Part shown: positions 1 to 6,086 of the stretch, one piece after another
Numbering within the stretch: the stretch's first letter is position 1
How the letters are laid out: each line of letters begins with the position of its first letter
NCBI GenBank assembly: GCA_964585925.1
Contig: CAZPFS010000043.1
Coordinates: 1-9,728 of the forward strand
Length of the DNA stretch: 9,728 nucleotides
Source of the DNA: JAAZLS01 sp964585925
GTDB taxonomy: Bacteria; Bacillota; Dethiobacteria; DTU022
Reading direction: 5' to 3'
Made by a program: the position numbers and the translations under genes
The notes under the pieces: model-generated
The model's input: the letters and a program-made list of their open reading frames with translations, nothing else
The model's database searches: none
Told to the model about the DNA's origin: nothing

Positions 1-669
1 AAAACAAAGAAAACAATAATAATGGTACTGGCCTATGTGGCAATAGCAGGGATTGTCTCGATATTTGGTATCAACGGCTATATTAAATCCTCAGTCGGAG
101 ATGGAATTCTCACCGTAGATGAGGCTTGCAAACTGAAGAACGTCGACTGCGTCCTCGTTTTGGGATGTGGAATATGGAATGATGGCGCACCAACTCCCAT
201 GCTGGCGGACCGCCTCGAACGCGGGGTCGAACTCTATGAGGGCGGGGCTTCCTTGAAACTGCTGATGTCCGGCGATCATGGCCGTAAAAATTATGACGAG
301 GTCAATGTCATGAAGGGCTACGCTATAGATGCCGGCATCCCTTCCCACAATATTTTTATGGATCACGCTGGTTTTTCCACCTATGAGAGCATTTACCGGG
401 CCAGGGATATTTTTCAGGCCGAAAAGGTGATTATAGTGACCCAGGGCTACCATATGTACCGAGCCCTTAATATAGCAAAGAAATTAGGACTGGAGGCTTA
501 TGGCGTTTGCTCCGATCAACAGACCTATGCCGGACAGGAATACCGGGAGGCCAGAGAGATCCTGGCCCGGGTCAAGGATTTCTTTATCGTCATATACAAG
601 CCGAAGCCCACATTCTTGGGCGAGGTAATCCCGGTGAGCGGAAACGGCGACCTTACCAACGATCAATAG
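1..669 (+). CDS. SanA/YdcF-like DUF218 membrane-anchored protein, 5' end outside window
   Basis: This is a DUF218 protein of the SanA type; in enterobacteria SanA supports envelope barrier function (vancomycin exclusion at high temperature), but its reaction is unknown. The frame is open to the window edge. An ATG lies at 22, but the codons before it encode Lys/Thr-rich residues (KTKKTII) that suit the cytoplasmic flank of the following hydrophobic segment (residues 2-20 counted from that ATG), so the true start is probably upstream. Counting from that ATG, family signatures are VDCVLVLGCG (about 41-50), a TPMLADRLERG helix, LLMSGDH (about 80-86), NYDEVNVM, a DHAGFSTYES stretch and VTQGYHMYRAL. 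These match the SanA pattern of an N-terminal membrane anchor plus an extracytoplasmic Rossmann-like DUF218 domain. The C-terminus ends in a proline-rich KPKPTFLGEVIPVSGNGD tail common in Firmicute members. Family assignment is firm; function is not. Confidence 0.88.
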   Translation, partial: KTKKTIIMVLAYVAIAGIVSIFGINGYIKSSVGDGILTVDEACKLKNVDCVLVLGCGIWNDGAPTPMLADRLERGVELYEGGASLKLLMSGDHGRKNYDEVNVMKGYAIDAGIPSHNIFMDHAGFSTYESIYRARDIFQAEKVIIVTQGYHMYRALNIAKKLGLEAYGVCSDQQTYAGQEYREAREILARVKDFFIVIYKPKPTFLGEVIPVSGNGDLTNDQ

Positions 670-717
670 CACCGTCAGGCTGTGTGAAAACTAGTATGAG
701 AAATAAGAACACATGTT

Positions 718-737
718 CCATATGCTTGTGCATGTGG
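718..737. other. 8-bp hairpin in the leader of the MATE gene
   Basis: CCATATGC and GCATGTGG pair over 8 bp (one G-U if transcribed on +) around a TTGT loop. It lies in the 101-bp gap between the SanA-like gene and the MATE gene. On the + strand it is followed by A residues rather than a T-run, so it is not a canonical intrinsic terminator for the upstream gene; read on the - strand it has no downstream T-run either. Its role is unknown. Confidence 0.35.
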
Positions 738-770
738 TAAAAAATATATATTCCTGATGGGGTAAAAATA

Positions 771-1757
771 TTGAAAGCAAAAAATTACATATTGCTACCG
801 CCCGATTGTGAAGCAAAACTTCTCGGTCTATTTACCCGGGATCCCAATTTTTACCGTACTTTCTTTCCTTTGCTTGTAATCATCGCCTTGCAGCAACTGG
901 TCGCTCTGGCAGTAAACATGGCCGATAACGTTATGCTCGGCACATATACGGAGTTGGCGCTGACCGGGGCCACCCTGGTCAACCAAATTCAGTTCACCTT
1001 GCAAAAGGTTGCCGCTGGTATCGGTATGGGGATCGTGGTATTGGCATCAAGGTATTGGGGGCAAAAAAATATAGAGCCTATTAAAAAAATAATATCGCTG
1101 GGCATAAAATTCGGCCTTGTTTTTGGGATCATTTTCTTCGCGGTTGTCAAGGCTGCACCGGTGAACATCCTTTCCTTATTTACAAACGATCAGGCAGTGA
1201 TCTCCGAAGGTGTGAAATACCTGAAAGTGATCAGTTGGACCTACATCATTTTTTCTATCTCCAATTCACTAATGTTTTCCCTTCAAAGCGTGGAATCGGC
1301 CACCATTGGCATGATCATGTCGATCAGCACGATCTGCATCAATATCTGTTTAAACTATTGTTTCATCTATGGCAACTTCGGCGCACCGGAGCTGGGTATT
1401 GTAGGTGCCGCCGTGGCCACGCTCATCAGCAGGATGGTGGAGTTGGTGATCATCTTGTTTTACGTTCTATACATCGACAAAAAGTTAAAAATAAGGCTAC
1501 AGCAACTCCTAGGATTCGATTTCACTTTTCTGCATGATTTTGTCCGGGTCTCTTCCCCTATTGTTTTGTGCCGCATGCTTTGGGGCGTCGCCCAGGCGGC
1601 CCAAACCGCCGTGCTAGGACATATCAGCGCTACCGCCATCGCTGCCAACAGCATCGCCATCATTATTTTTCAGATATTTGCCGTCTTCGGCACCTCCTGC
1701 GCGAACACCGCCTCGATCACCGTAGGCAAAACTATCGGTGAAGGCGGTTGGAAATGA
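771..1757 (+). CDS. MATE-family efflux transporter, N-terminal part (frame broken)
   Basis: This encodes the first two thirds of a MATE (NorM-type, COG0534) exporter, which expels drugs or other cationic compounds in exchange for Na+ or H+. Translation starts at a TTG at 771, preceded by GATGGGG (756-762) with 8 nt spacing; no better start is seen downstream. The N-terminal cytoplasmic stretch carries FTRDPNFYRTFFPL, then helix 1 with ALQQLVALAVNMADNVMLG, a recognisable MATE start, followed by the VLASRYWGQKN loop (about residues 91-101). About eight or nine membrane helices follow. The frame ends in TVGKTIGEGGWK and a TGA at 1755-1757, exactly where normal MATE proteins continue into the last three or four helices. 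Those helices are in the next frame (1754-2218). Together they make about 480 residues, the usual family length. A single missing G near 1750 (TTGG for TTGGG) would restore one frame. Confidence 0.85.
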   Translation: MKAKNYILLPPDCEAKLLGLFTRDPNFYRTFFPLLVIIALQQLVALAVNMADNVMLGTYTELALTGATLVNQIQFTLQKVAAGIGMGIVVLASRYWGQKNIEPIKKIISLGIKFGLVFGIIFFAVVKAAPVNILSLFTNDQAVISEGVKYLKVISWTYIIFSISNSLMFSLQSVESATIGMIMSISTICINICLNYCFIYGNFGAPELGIVGAAVATLISRMVELVIILFYVLYIDKKLKIRLQQLLGFDFTFLHDFVRVSSPIVLCRMLWGVAQAAQTAVLGHISATAIAANSIAIIIFQIFAVFGTSCANTASITVGKTIGEGGWK

Positions 1758-2218
1758 TCAGACCCTACACTAAGACCATGCAGATCATTTTTTTGTTAAT
1801 CGGCATCATTTTTGGCGGATTGATGTTTTTATTCAAGGGAACTATTGTCGGCATTTATGCCATCTCGGGGGAAACCAGGACTCTGGCCCTGCATTTTCTG
1901 ACCATACTTAGCGTGACCACCATCGGTACCTGCTATCAATACCCGGTGCAAAGCGGGATCATCGCCGGCGGCGGCTTCACCGAATACGCGCCCTTAGTAG
2001 AAAATCTATTCATTTGGATTTTTGTAATACCCTTCGCCACTTTGAGCGCCTTTGTTTTTAAATTCCCACCGGAGATAACTTTTTGTTTTCTGAAAGCAGA
2101 TCAGATATTAAAATGCATCCCCAACTCCATCATTTGCAACCGCTACCGGTGGGTGCGAATTCTCACCTGGGATGAGTCGGTTGTGACAAGGGATTATCCG
2201 CCCAGCAGTACCCCATAA
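1754..2218 (+). CDS. MATE-family efflux transporter, C-terminal part (frame broken)
   Basis: This frame holds the missing C-terminal end of the MATE transporter encoded just upstream. It begins with RPYTKTMQ, the loop before the last helices, and contains membrane segments around IIFLLIGIIFGGLMFLF and LFIWIFVIPFATLSAFVF. The ending LKADQILKCIPNSIICNRYRW is strongly typical of clostridial MATE proteins. An ATG at 1754 overlaps the upstream stop as ATGA, and GGCGG (1743-1747) lies 6 nt before it, so translation coupled to the first part is formally possible; a TTG at 1748 is an alternative start. A 154-residue fragment could not transport alone. The simplest reading is one gene with a 1-nt deletion, real or from sequencing; two cooperating half-proteins is less likely. 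Confidence 0.8.
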   Translation: MIRPYTKTMQIIFLLIGIIFGGLMFLFKGTIVGIYAISGETRTLALHFLTILSVTTIGTCYQYPVQSGIIAGGGFTEYAPLVENLFIWIFVIPFATLSAFVFKFPPEITFCFLKADQILKCIPNSIICNRYRWVRILTWDESVVTRDYPPSSTP

Positions 2219-2291
2219 AACATGTTATTACAAAAGTGACGTACTGTCGCCTTGGATGTGCGACCCATAGTTCTGTCCCGCTATTTTTATA

Positions 2292-3344
2292 TCACCAGAT
2301 TTTTTTTTCGATCACCTTCGGCATGGGCCTGTAATAGGCTACGCCTAAATCCCTGGTCTCCGTGGTTCCGTCACGTCCCAGAATGGTCAGCCAGGATCTG
2401 GCGGTAACACCGTCGGAGCCGGGATAAATTATCTTTTCTTCGCCCGCTTTCAATGAGGGGTTATGGTGGTAAACGGTGGGCCTTTTCTGCCAGCCCAGGC
2501 GCTCATGGTTCCAGATGACCCGGGGGGGATAGGCTCCCCCATATAGGGCCACCGTGAGACTGGTTCCCTTTGTATCCGTCCAGATTAGAAGAGGGTATTC
2601 GGTAGTGTTTTTAAATGAAAGATCCTTGAAACCGTAGGCCACGGTGGCGTCACGGCCGGGGGGAACATAGGGCACAAGCATGCTGTGGGTATGCCTCTCC
2701 AGGATCTGCAGATTTGCCGCCACGGCGGCATTGTAAAGGGTGGTCGCCACTTTGCAAACCCCACCGCCGACGGCGCTGACCACGTAGCTGCCGCTGTAGG
2801 CGGGTCCTTCCACAAAACCTCTTTCCCGAGAATAGGGTCCTATGGCCCGGTTCAGTGAAAAATATTCGGCGGGCTGAACCACCTTCCCGGCCAGCAGGCC
2901 TGCAGCCCGAATTACATTTGATTTTTCTCCGGGCAGGGCATCGGGAAAGTAAATCTGAAAAGCAGCCAGGCGAAGCTTTACCCCGCACTTGTTGCACTCC
3001 TCTCTAAAAGGGGCCTCAGTCTCCCAACTCAATGAGCCGTAAACCGGTTTGCCGTAAGGTACAGGGCTGCTTTCCGGCTCATCCCCTTGCTCTATTCCTG
3101 CGGTCCCTTTTTCATCCTTGCCTTTAAATTTATCTCCGGCCGGGCCATCTTTTACACCCGGTTCTCTGGTCGCGCTTTCCTCCTCAGTCTGTGTTGTCGG
3201 GTTGCCAAGATTTTCACCCTTGGGGTTTATATTTTTTCTGTTCTCGCCGCCCATAAATAAAAAATAGCAACCATAGCCGGCAATTATTAACAAGATCATC
3301 GCCGGCAAAACCCTGTAAAAAATAATCCGGTTTATTTTTTTCAT
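2292..3344 (-). CDS. VanW-family protein, membrane anchored
   Basis: VanW-domain proteins take their name from an accessory gene of the vanB vancomycin-resistance cluster; their biochemical role is unknown, and most Firmicute members are housekeeping envelope proteins unrelated to resistance. This 350-residue protein has a short basic N-terminus, one membrane helix (about residues 8-30), a low-complexity linker rich in Gly, Glu, Lys and Pro (about 32-100), then the VanW domain (about 110-270). Signatures are the FSLNRAIGPYSRERGF segment, the GGGVCKVATTLYNAA motif (193-207) and ERHTHSMLVPYVPPGRDATV. The tail with PPRVIWNHERLGW and EEKIIYPG resembles the beta-rich extension of other VanW proteins. 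A CNKC pair (C117, C120) just before the domain is less usual. The domain should lie outside the membrane. The gene starts at ATG 3344 with only a weak AGG before it, converges on the MATE gene across 73 bp, and has an inverted repeat just upstream. Confidence 0.92.
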   Translation of the reverse strand: MKKINRIIFYRVLPAMILLIIAGYGCYFLFMGGENRKNINPKGENLGNPTTQTEEESATREPGVKDGPAGDKFKGKDEKGTAGIEQGDEPESSPVPYGKPVYGSLSWETEAPFREECNKCGVKLRLAAFQIYFPDALPGEKSNVIRAAGLLAGKVVQPAEYFSLNRAIGPYSRERGFVEGPAYSGSYVVSAVGGGVCKVATTLYNAAVAANLQILERHTHSMLVPYVPPGRDATVAYGFKDLSFKNTTEYPLLIWTDTKGTSLTVALYGGAYPPRVIWNHERLGWQKRPTVYHHNPSLKAGEEKIIYPGSDGVTARSWLTILGRDGTTETRDLGVAYYRPMPKVIEKKIW

Positions 3345-3346
3345 AT

Positions 3347-3384
3347 ATCAGGCCTGTTTATTGAACAAATTTAATATGCCTGAT
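3347..3384. promoter_or_regulatory. 7-bp inverted repeat upstream of the VanW gene and ImmA-like gene
   Basis: ATCAGGC (3347-3353) and GCCTGAT (3378-3384) form a perfect 7-bp inverted repeat separated by 24 nt. The left arm ends 3 nt upstream of the VanW start codon on the - strand; the right arm overlaps a possible -10 of a + strand promoter. It may be an operator for a dimeric regulator or a leader hairpin covering the weak VanW ribosome binding site. This is inference from geometry only. Confidence 0.35.
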
Positions 3385-3389
3385 TTATA
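3361..3389 (+). promoter_or_regulatory. Candidate promoter for the ImmA-like gene
   Basis: TTGAAC (3361-3366) as -35, 17-nt spacing, then TTTATA (3384-3389) as -10 with an upstream TG (3381-3382) giving an extended -10. The -10 hexamer itself is poor (3 of 6), so the call rests on the -35, spacing and TG. It would drive the + strand peptidase with a leader of roughly 85 nt. Confidence 0.3.
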
Positions 3390-3478
3390 TCTATTCCATA
3401 TGCAGGCCGGGGTTGTCAGCCAGTTGAAAACAAAGGACGGGAACTGATCAACCGCAAGCATTCAGATCTGAGGATCTC

Positions 3479-4210
3479 GTGGGACGCCTTGAGAATAAGG
3501 TTATTATAATTTTAAGGCTTGACGGGCCAAATGGTTTTGATGGTTTTTCTTGTTGGGCAAATAGCAATGTGCCTGTAATCGTTTTTAACAGCAATGTCCC
3601 CGGTGATCGGCAAAGATTTAATATTGCCCATGAACTGGGACACCTGGTTCTAGATTTACCAGAGCGGGCAGAAATTGAAAATGCCGCCCACCGGTTTGCC
3701 GCTGCGTTTTTAGTTCCATCAGAAACTGCTTTAAATGAATTAGGGGGGAAAAGAAGTAATCTAAGTTTTGACGAATTACATATTTTAAAACATAAATACG
3801 GTTTTAGTATACAGGCATGGATCAGAAGGGCCTTTGATCTTGAAATAATTGACAAGTCCACCTATACCAACTTGTTTCGCCAATTAAGTGCTAGGGGTTG
3901 GAGAAACAAAGAACCGGGACATGTTTCAAATGAGGAACCCCTGCAGTTACAGTTGCTTATTAATCGTGCCGTTGCGGAGAATTTAATTACCCCATCTTAT
4001 GCAAGTACCCTACTGGGCAAATGTACCCAAAGCTTTAATAAGGTTGAAAGCAATAGGTTAGCTGCGGCAGCTGATAGATTGGCGTATGTTTATGAAAACG
4101 ATCCTGAACTGAGGACCCTCGCCGACATAGACTTGGGGGCATATCAAGATGAGGATTCTTGGAATCGTTGTAGAAATAACATGACTCCTACAATAATCCT
4201 GGTGATTTAA
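3479..4210 (+). CDS. ImmA/IrrE-family zinc peptidase, lacking the N-terminal HTH domain
   Basis: This is a COG2856 (ImmA/IrrE) metallo-endopeptidase, a cytoplasmic family that typically cleaves repressor or regulator proteins or acts in toxin-antitoxin pairs. From the GTG at 3479 the catalytic part covers about residues 1-125: FDGFSCWAN, then RFNIAHELGHLVLDLP with the HExxH zinc motif (H51, E52, H55), and the third ligand in the ENAAHRFAAAFLVP segment (E67). Residues about 150-185 (LQLLINRAVAENLITPSYASTLLG) match the helical region following the peptidase in Xre-ImmA fusions. Residues about 194-222 (AAAADRLAYVYENDPELRTL and the acidic residues after it) resemble the toxin-binding tail of small type II antitoxins. 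Full-length relatives start with an Xre helix-turn-helix plus linker of about 150 residues; here a stop at 3425-3427 closes the frame and no HTH is seen upstream. GAGG (3470-3473) precedes the GTG by 5 nt. No toxin follows. It may be a 5'-truncated remnant or a stand-alone peptidase. Confidence 0.82.
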   Translation: MGRLENKVIIILRLDGPNGFDGFSCWANSNVPVIVFNSNVPGDRQRFNIAHELGHLVLDLPERAEIENAAHRFAAAFLVPSETALNELGGKRSNLSFDELHILKHKYGFSIQAWIRRAFDLEIIDKSTYTNLFRQLSARGWRNKEPGHVSNEEPLQLQLLINRAVAENLITPSYASTLLGKCTQSFNKVESNRLAAAADRLAYVYENDPELRTLADIDLGAYQDEDSWNRCRNNMTPTIILVI

Positions 4211-4268
4211 TTCCCTCCTAGGTGTAGGGGGATGTGAGCTCTTTATAAATAGGCGAGATAAATAATTC

Positions 4269-5537
4269 CTAACGGCCGCCGCCCCCGGCGCTCAAAAACA
4301 TGGCCAATGCCGAGACCACGGGTACCGCCACCGGATTCAGCCCCCACAAGGGCAGCTGCTTGACCAGAGTGGCGGTGATCGCCCCCACTACCAGGGCGCC
4401 GGTAGATATGCCGAGATAAGCGTGCAGAATATAGCCGATCACGCTGCAGACGGTGAGATGCCCCAGACTCCCCTCCAGGGAGCCGGCCAGTAAGGCGGTG
4501 CGCCCGTAGAGGGGCTCCACCATCTGCTCCACCAGATCCCCGGTCACCAGAAATGAAACTGCGGCCACCGCCAGATTCATGCTCCCCCTGCTGAATAATA
4601 AAGCGGTCAGCCCCGCTCCCAGGGAGAACAGAGTCAGTGCTGAGAACCACGTTTCTTTATTTCTTAAATAGAAAAAACCGGCCAACTTTTTTAGGGCGGC
4701 CAGCCGGTGGGGATCTTTGCTTCTGAGCCTGATCACATCGAGTAAAAGCATAATTACAGCTGCCATCAGCGGTAATAAAAATGACCGCTCAGCCGGAAAC
4801 TGCACCAGTAGGATCATGAATATCAACAGGGCCAGCTTGATAATTGCGCTCCAGAGAGCCGGGCTTTCCAGTTGAAGGAATCGCAGCCGGTGCTTTCTGA
4901 TCAGCTGGAAGAAACTGATGATAAAGATATAGCCCATGATTAGCGCAGACACCAGGGCCTCCAAGCGGGGGTAATACCGAAGCATAATAAAATAGGCCAG
5001 CAGGGGCAGGACCACTATGGAAAGAAGATAATCATTGCGGGTGATAAAGATAGTAACAGCCACCACGAAAGCCAACAAAACCAACTCGGGGATGAAATAG
5101 CAGGGATCCGAATAGATTAGCCGGAACATGCTCAGCAGCATTATACCGGAGGAGGTGGCCGCCCCCCAGCCCCCCCGAAAACCCAGGTAAAAGGGAAAGA
5201 CATGACCCAGCACCGCCGCCAGCCCGCCCAGGTAAGCCAGCGGCAGAGGGGCAGAGAGCCATTTATAACAGGCCAGCACCACAAAGGCGCCCTTGACAAG
5301 ATCAATGGCTGCGGTCAAAAACCCGGCAACCGGGCTGACGTTCAAAAAAACGTTAGAAGCCCCGGCATGTCCCCGCCCTATTGTCCGAATATCGATCCCC
5401 CTGAGCCACCTGGACAGAAAATAGGCCGGAGATATGGAACCGGTCAGGTATCCACCGACCACGGTAACCCCAACAGTACATGCCCCTGCCACATCCCTCA
5501 CCCCCGGTTCAAAAGTGAAACAGGCTGACTGTCGCAA
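4269..5537 (-). CDS. Fusion: PlsY-like acyltransferase domain plus DGK1/SEC59-like lipid kinase domain
   Basis: This 422-residue polytopic membrane protein joins two lipid-enzyme domains. The N-terminal half (about 25-215) is PlsY-like; PlsY transfers an acyl group from acyl-phosphate to glycerol-3-phosphate to make lysophosphatidate. Visible motifs are GSISPAYFLSR (33-43), GRGHAGASN (54-62), a DLVKG (79-83) and HVFPFYLGFRGGWGAATSSG (112-131). Canonical PlsY has GSGN and FKGGKG there, so the Asn becomes His and the second Lys becomes Trp. The C-terminal half (about 225-420) resembles the DGK1/dolichol kinase family (COG0170, CTP-dependent in characterised eukaryotic members): YLRNKE (290-295), SFLVTGDLVEQMVEPLYGR (328-346) and LLAGSLEGSLG (349-359). 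The start is uncertain: TTG at 5537 has no good ribosome site, while GTG at 5462, after a GGGG, would begin just before the first helix. Gene runs alone, convergent with the ImmA-like gene. Actual substrates are unknown. Confidence 0.8.
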   Translation of the reverse strand: MRQSACFTFEPGVRDVAGACTVGVTVVGGYLTGSISPAYFLSRWLRGIDIRTIGRGHAGASNVFLNVSPVAGFLTAAIDLVKGAFVVLACYKWLSAPLPLAYLGGLAAVLGHVFPFYLGFRGGWGAATSSGIMLLSMFRLIYSDPCYFIPELVLLAFVVAVTIFITRNDYLLSIVVLPLLAYFIMLRYYPRLEALVSALIMGYIFIISFFQLIRKHRLRFLQLESPALWSAIIKLALLIFMILLVQFPAERSFLLPLMAAVIMLLLDVIRLRSKDPHRLAALKKLAGFFYLRNKETWFSALTLFSLGAGLTALLFSRGSMNLAVAAVSFLVTGDLVEQMVEPLYGRTALLAGSLEGSLGHLTVCSVIGYILHAYLGISTGALVVGAITATLVKQLPLWGLNPVAVPVVSALAMFLSAGGGGR

Positions 5538-5828
5538 CCCGGCATCGAATCATTACCAACGTTCCTCAGGCCAAACAGTCAGGGCCGCTCTGGTTAATTA
5601 ATATTATAATATGCAGATCATTAAGACTACAAAAAAAATTACCATCCTTTTTCTATTGCTTGGATCGCTGAAGCCTTGACTTTGGCTCAATTTACGATCC
5701 ACAGCCAAAATTCGACCATATAAGCGCTTTTGCCACAGTATAATGAAATATTATGGGGATATATGGAAATAAGTAAAGCCGAGCATCCCTTGATTTCTAA
5801 TGCTTTACGGGGTAAACTATTTAAGCAC
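5538..5828. other. Intergenic spacer between the PlsY-like gene and tRNA-Arg
   Basis: No convincing coding sequence is seen in these 291 bp. It should hold the divergent promoters of the - strand fusion gene and the + strand tRNA. AT-rich -10-like boxes are present at 5603-5610 (ATATTATAATAT, readable on both strands) and 5739-5744 (TATAAT on +), but neither has a good -35 partner. The distance from 5744 to the tRNA is 84 nt, which would mean a long 5' leader. Confidence 0.5.
5603..5608 (-). promoter_or_regulatory. Possible -10 box for the PlsY-kinase fusion gene
   Basis: Read on the - strand this is a perfect TATAAT, 66 bp upstream of the TTG start at 5537 (141 bp upstream of the GTG alternative at 5462). 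The matching -35 is weak (TTGTAG at 18-nt spacing). Because the surrounding sequence is palindromic, a + strand reading exists too, but has no -35-like hexamer. Confidence 0.3.
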
Positions 5829-5904
5829 GCGCCTGTAGCTCAGAGGATAGAGCAGCGGCCTTCTAAGCCGTTGGTCGGGGGTTCAAATCCTCCCAGGCGC
5901 GCCA
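5829..5904 (+). tRNA. tRNA-Arg (anticodon UCU), CCA encoded
   Basis: A complete cloverleaf can be drawn. The acceptor stem is GCGCCTG (5829-5835) with CAGGCGC (5894-5900), discriminator G at 5901 and an encoded CCA (5902-5904). The D arm is GCTC-AGAGGATA-GAGC. The anticodon stem GCGGC/GCCGT holds loop CTTCTAA, giving anticodon TCT that reads AGA (and AGG) arginine codons. The variable loop is the short 5-nt type, and the T arm is GGGGG-TTCAAAT-CCTCC. All stems pair with at most G-U exceptions, so the gene looks functional. It stands alone between two - strand genes. Confidence 0.97.
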
Positions 5905-6086
5905 TTATAAATACGCGGTACGCCTTTGTGGGTCAATTATATGATCGGCTGCTCCCCCGATGTTAATGGATGGCTTTGCGCATTCTATCATTGACCGGGG
6001 CACGCTTAAAAACCCTCAATTCATCATCACTGATGGCGGGTATCCATCCAAGTCAACTGGAAACACCCCTCCGGCCCTCCCGACCT

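Noticed and set aside
2240..2262. GTCGC/GCGAC hairpin between the MATE and VanW genes as a shared terminator
   Set aside because: Five-bp stem with a 9-nt loop and no adjacent T-run on either strand.
2292..3344. Vancomycin-resistance locus suggested by the VanW protein and SanA-like protein
   Set aside because: No VanH/VanB-type ligase/VanX or VanRS genes are present; VanW and SanA domains are common in envelope proteins without resistance roles.
5804..5816. TTTAC-GGG-GTAAA small palindrome upstream of the tRNA
   Set aside because: Five pairs with a 3-nt loop is within chance expectation and no known element fits.
5829..5904. tRNA-Arg as a mobile-element attachment site
   Set aside because: No second copy of the tRNA 3' end and no integrase gene are seen in the window.
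5944..5961. ATCGG/CCGAT hairpin downstream of tRNA-Arg as terminator
   Set aside because: Only a 5-bp stem with an 8-nt loop and no T-run follows.
5730..5966. Open frame on + crossing the tRNA
   Set aside because: It spans the whole tRNA-Arg gene; the central residues are just the translated tRNA.
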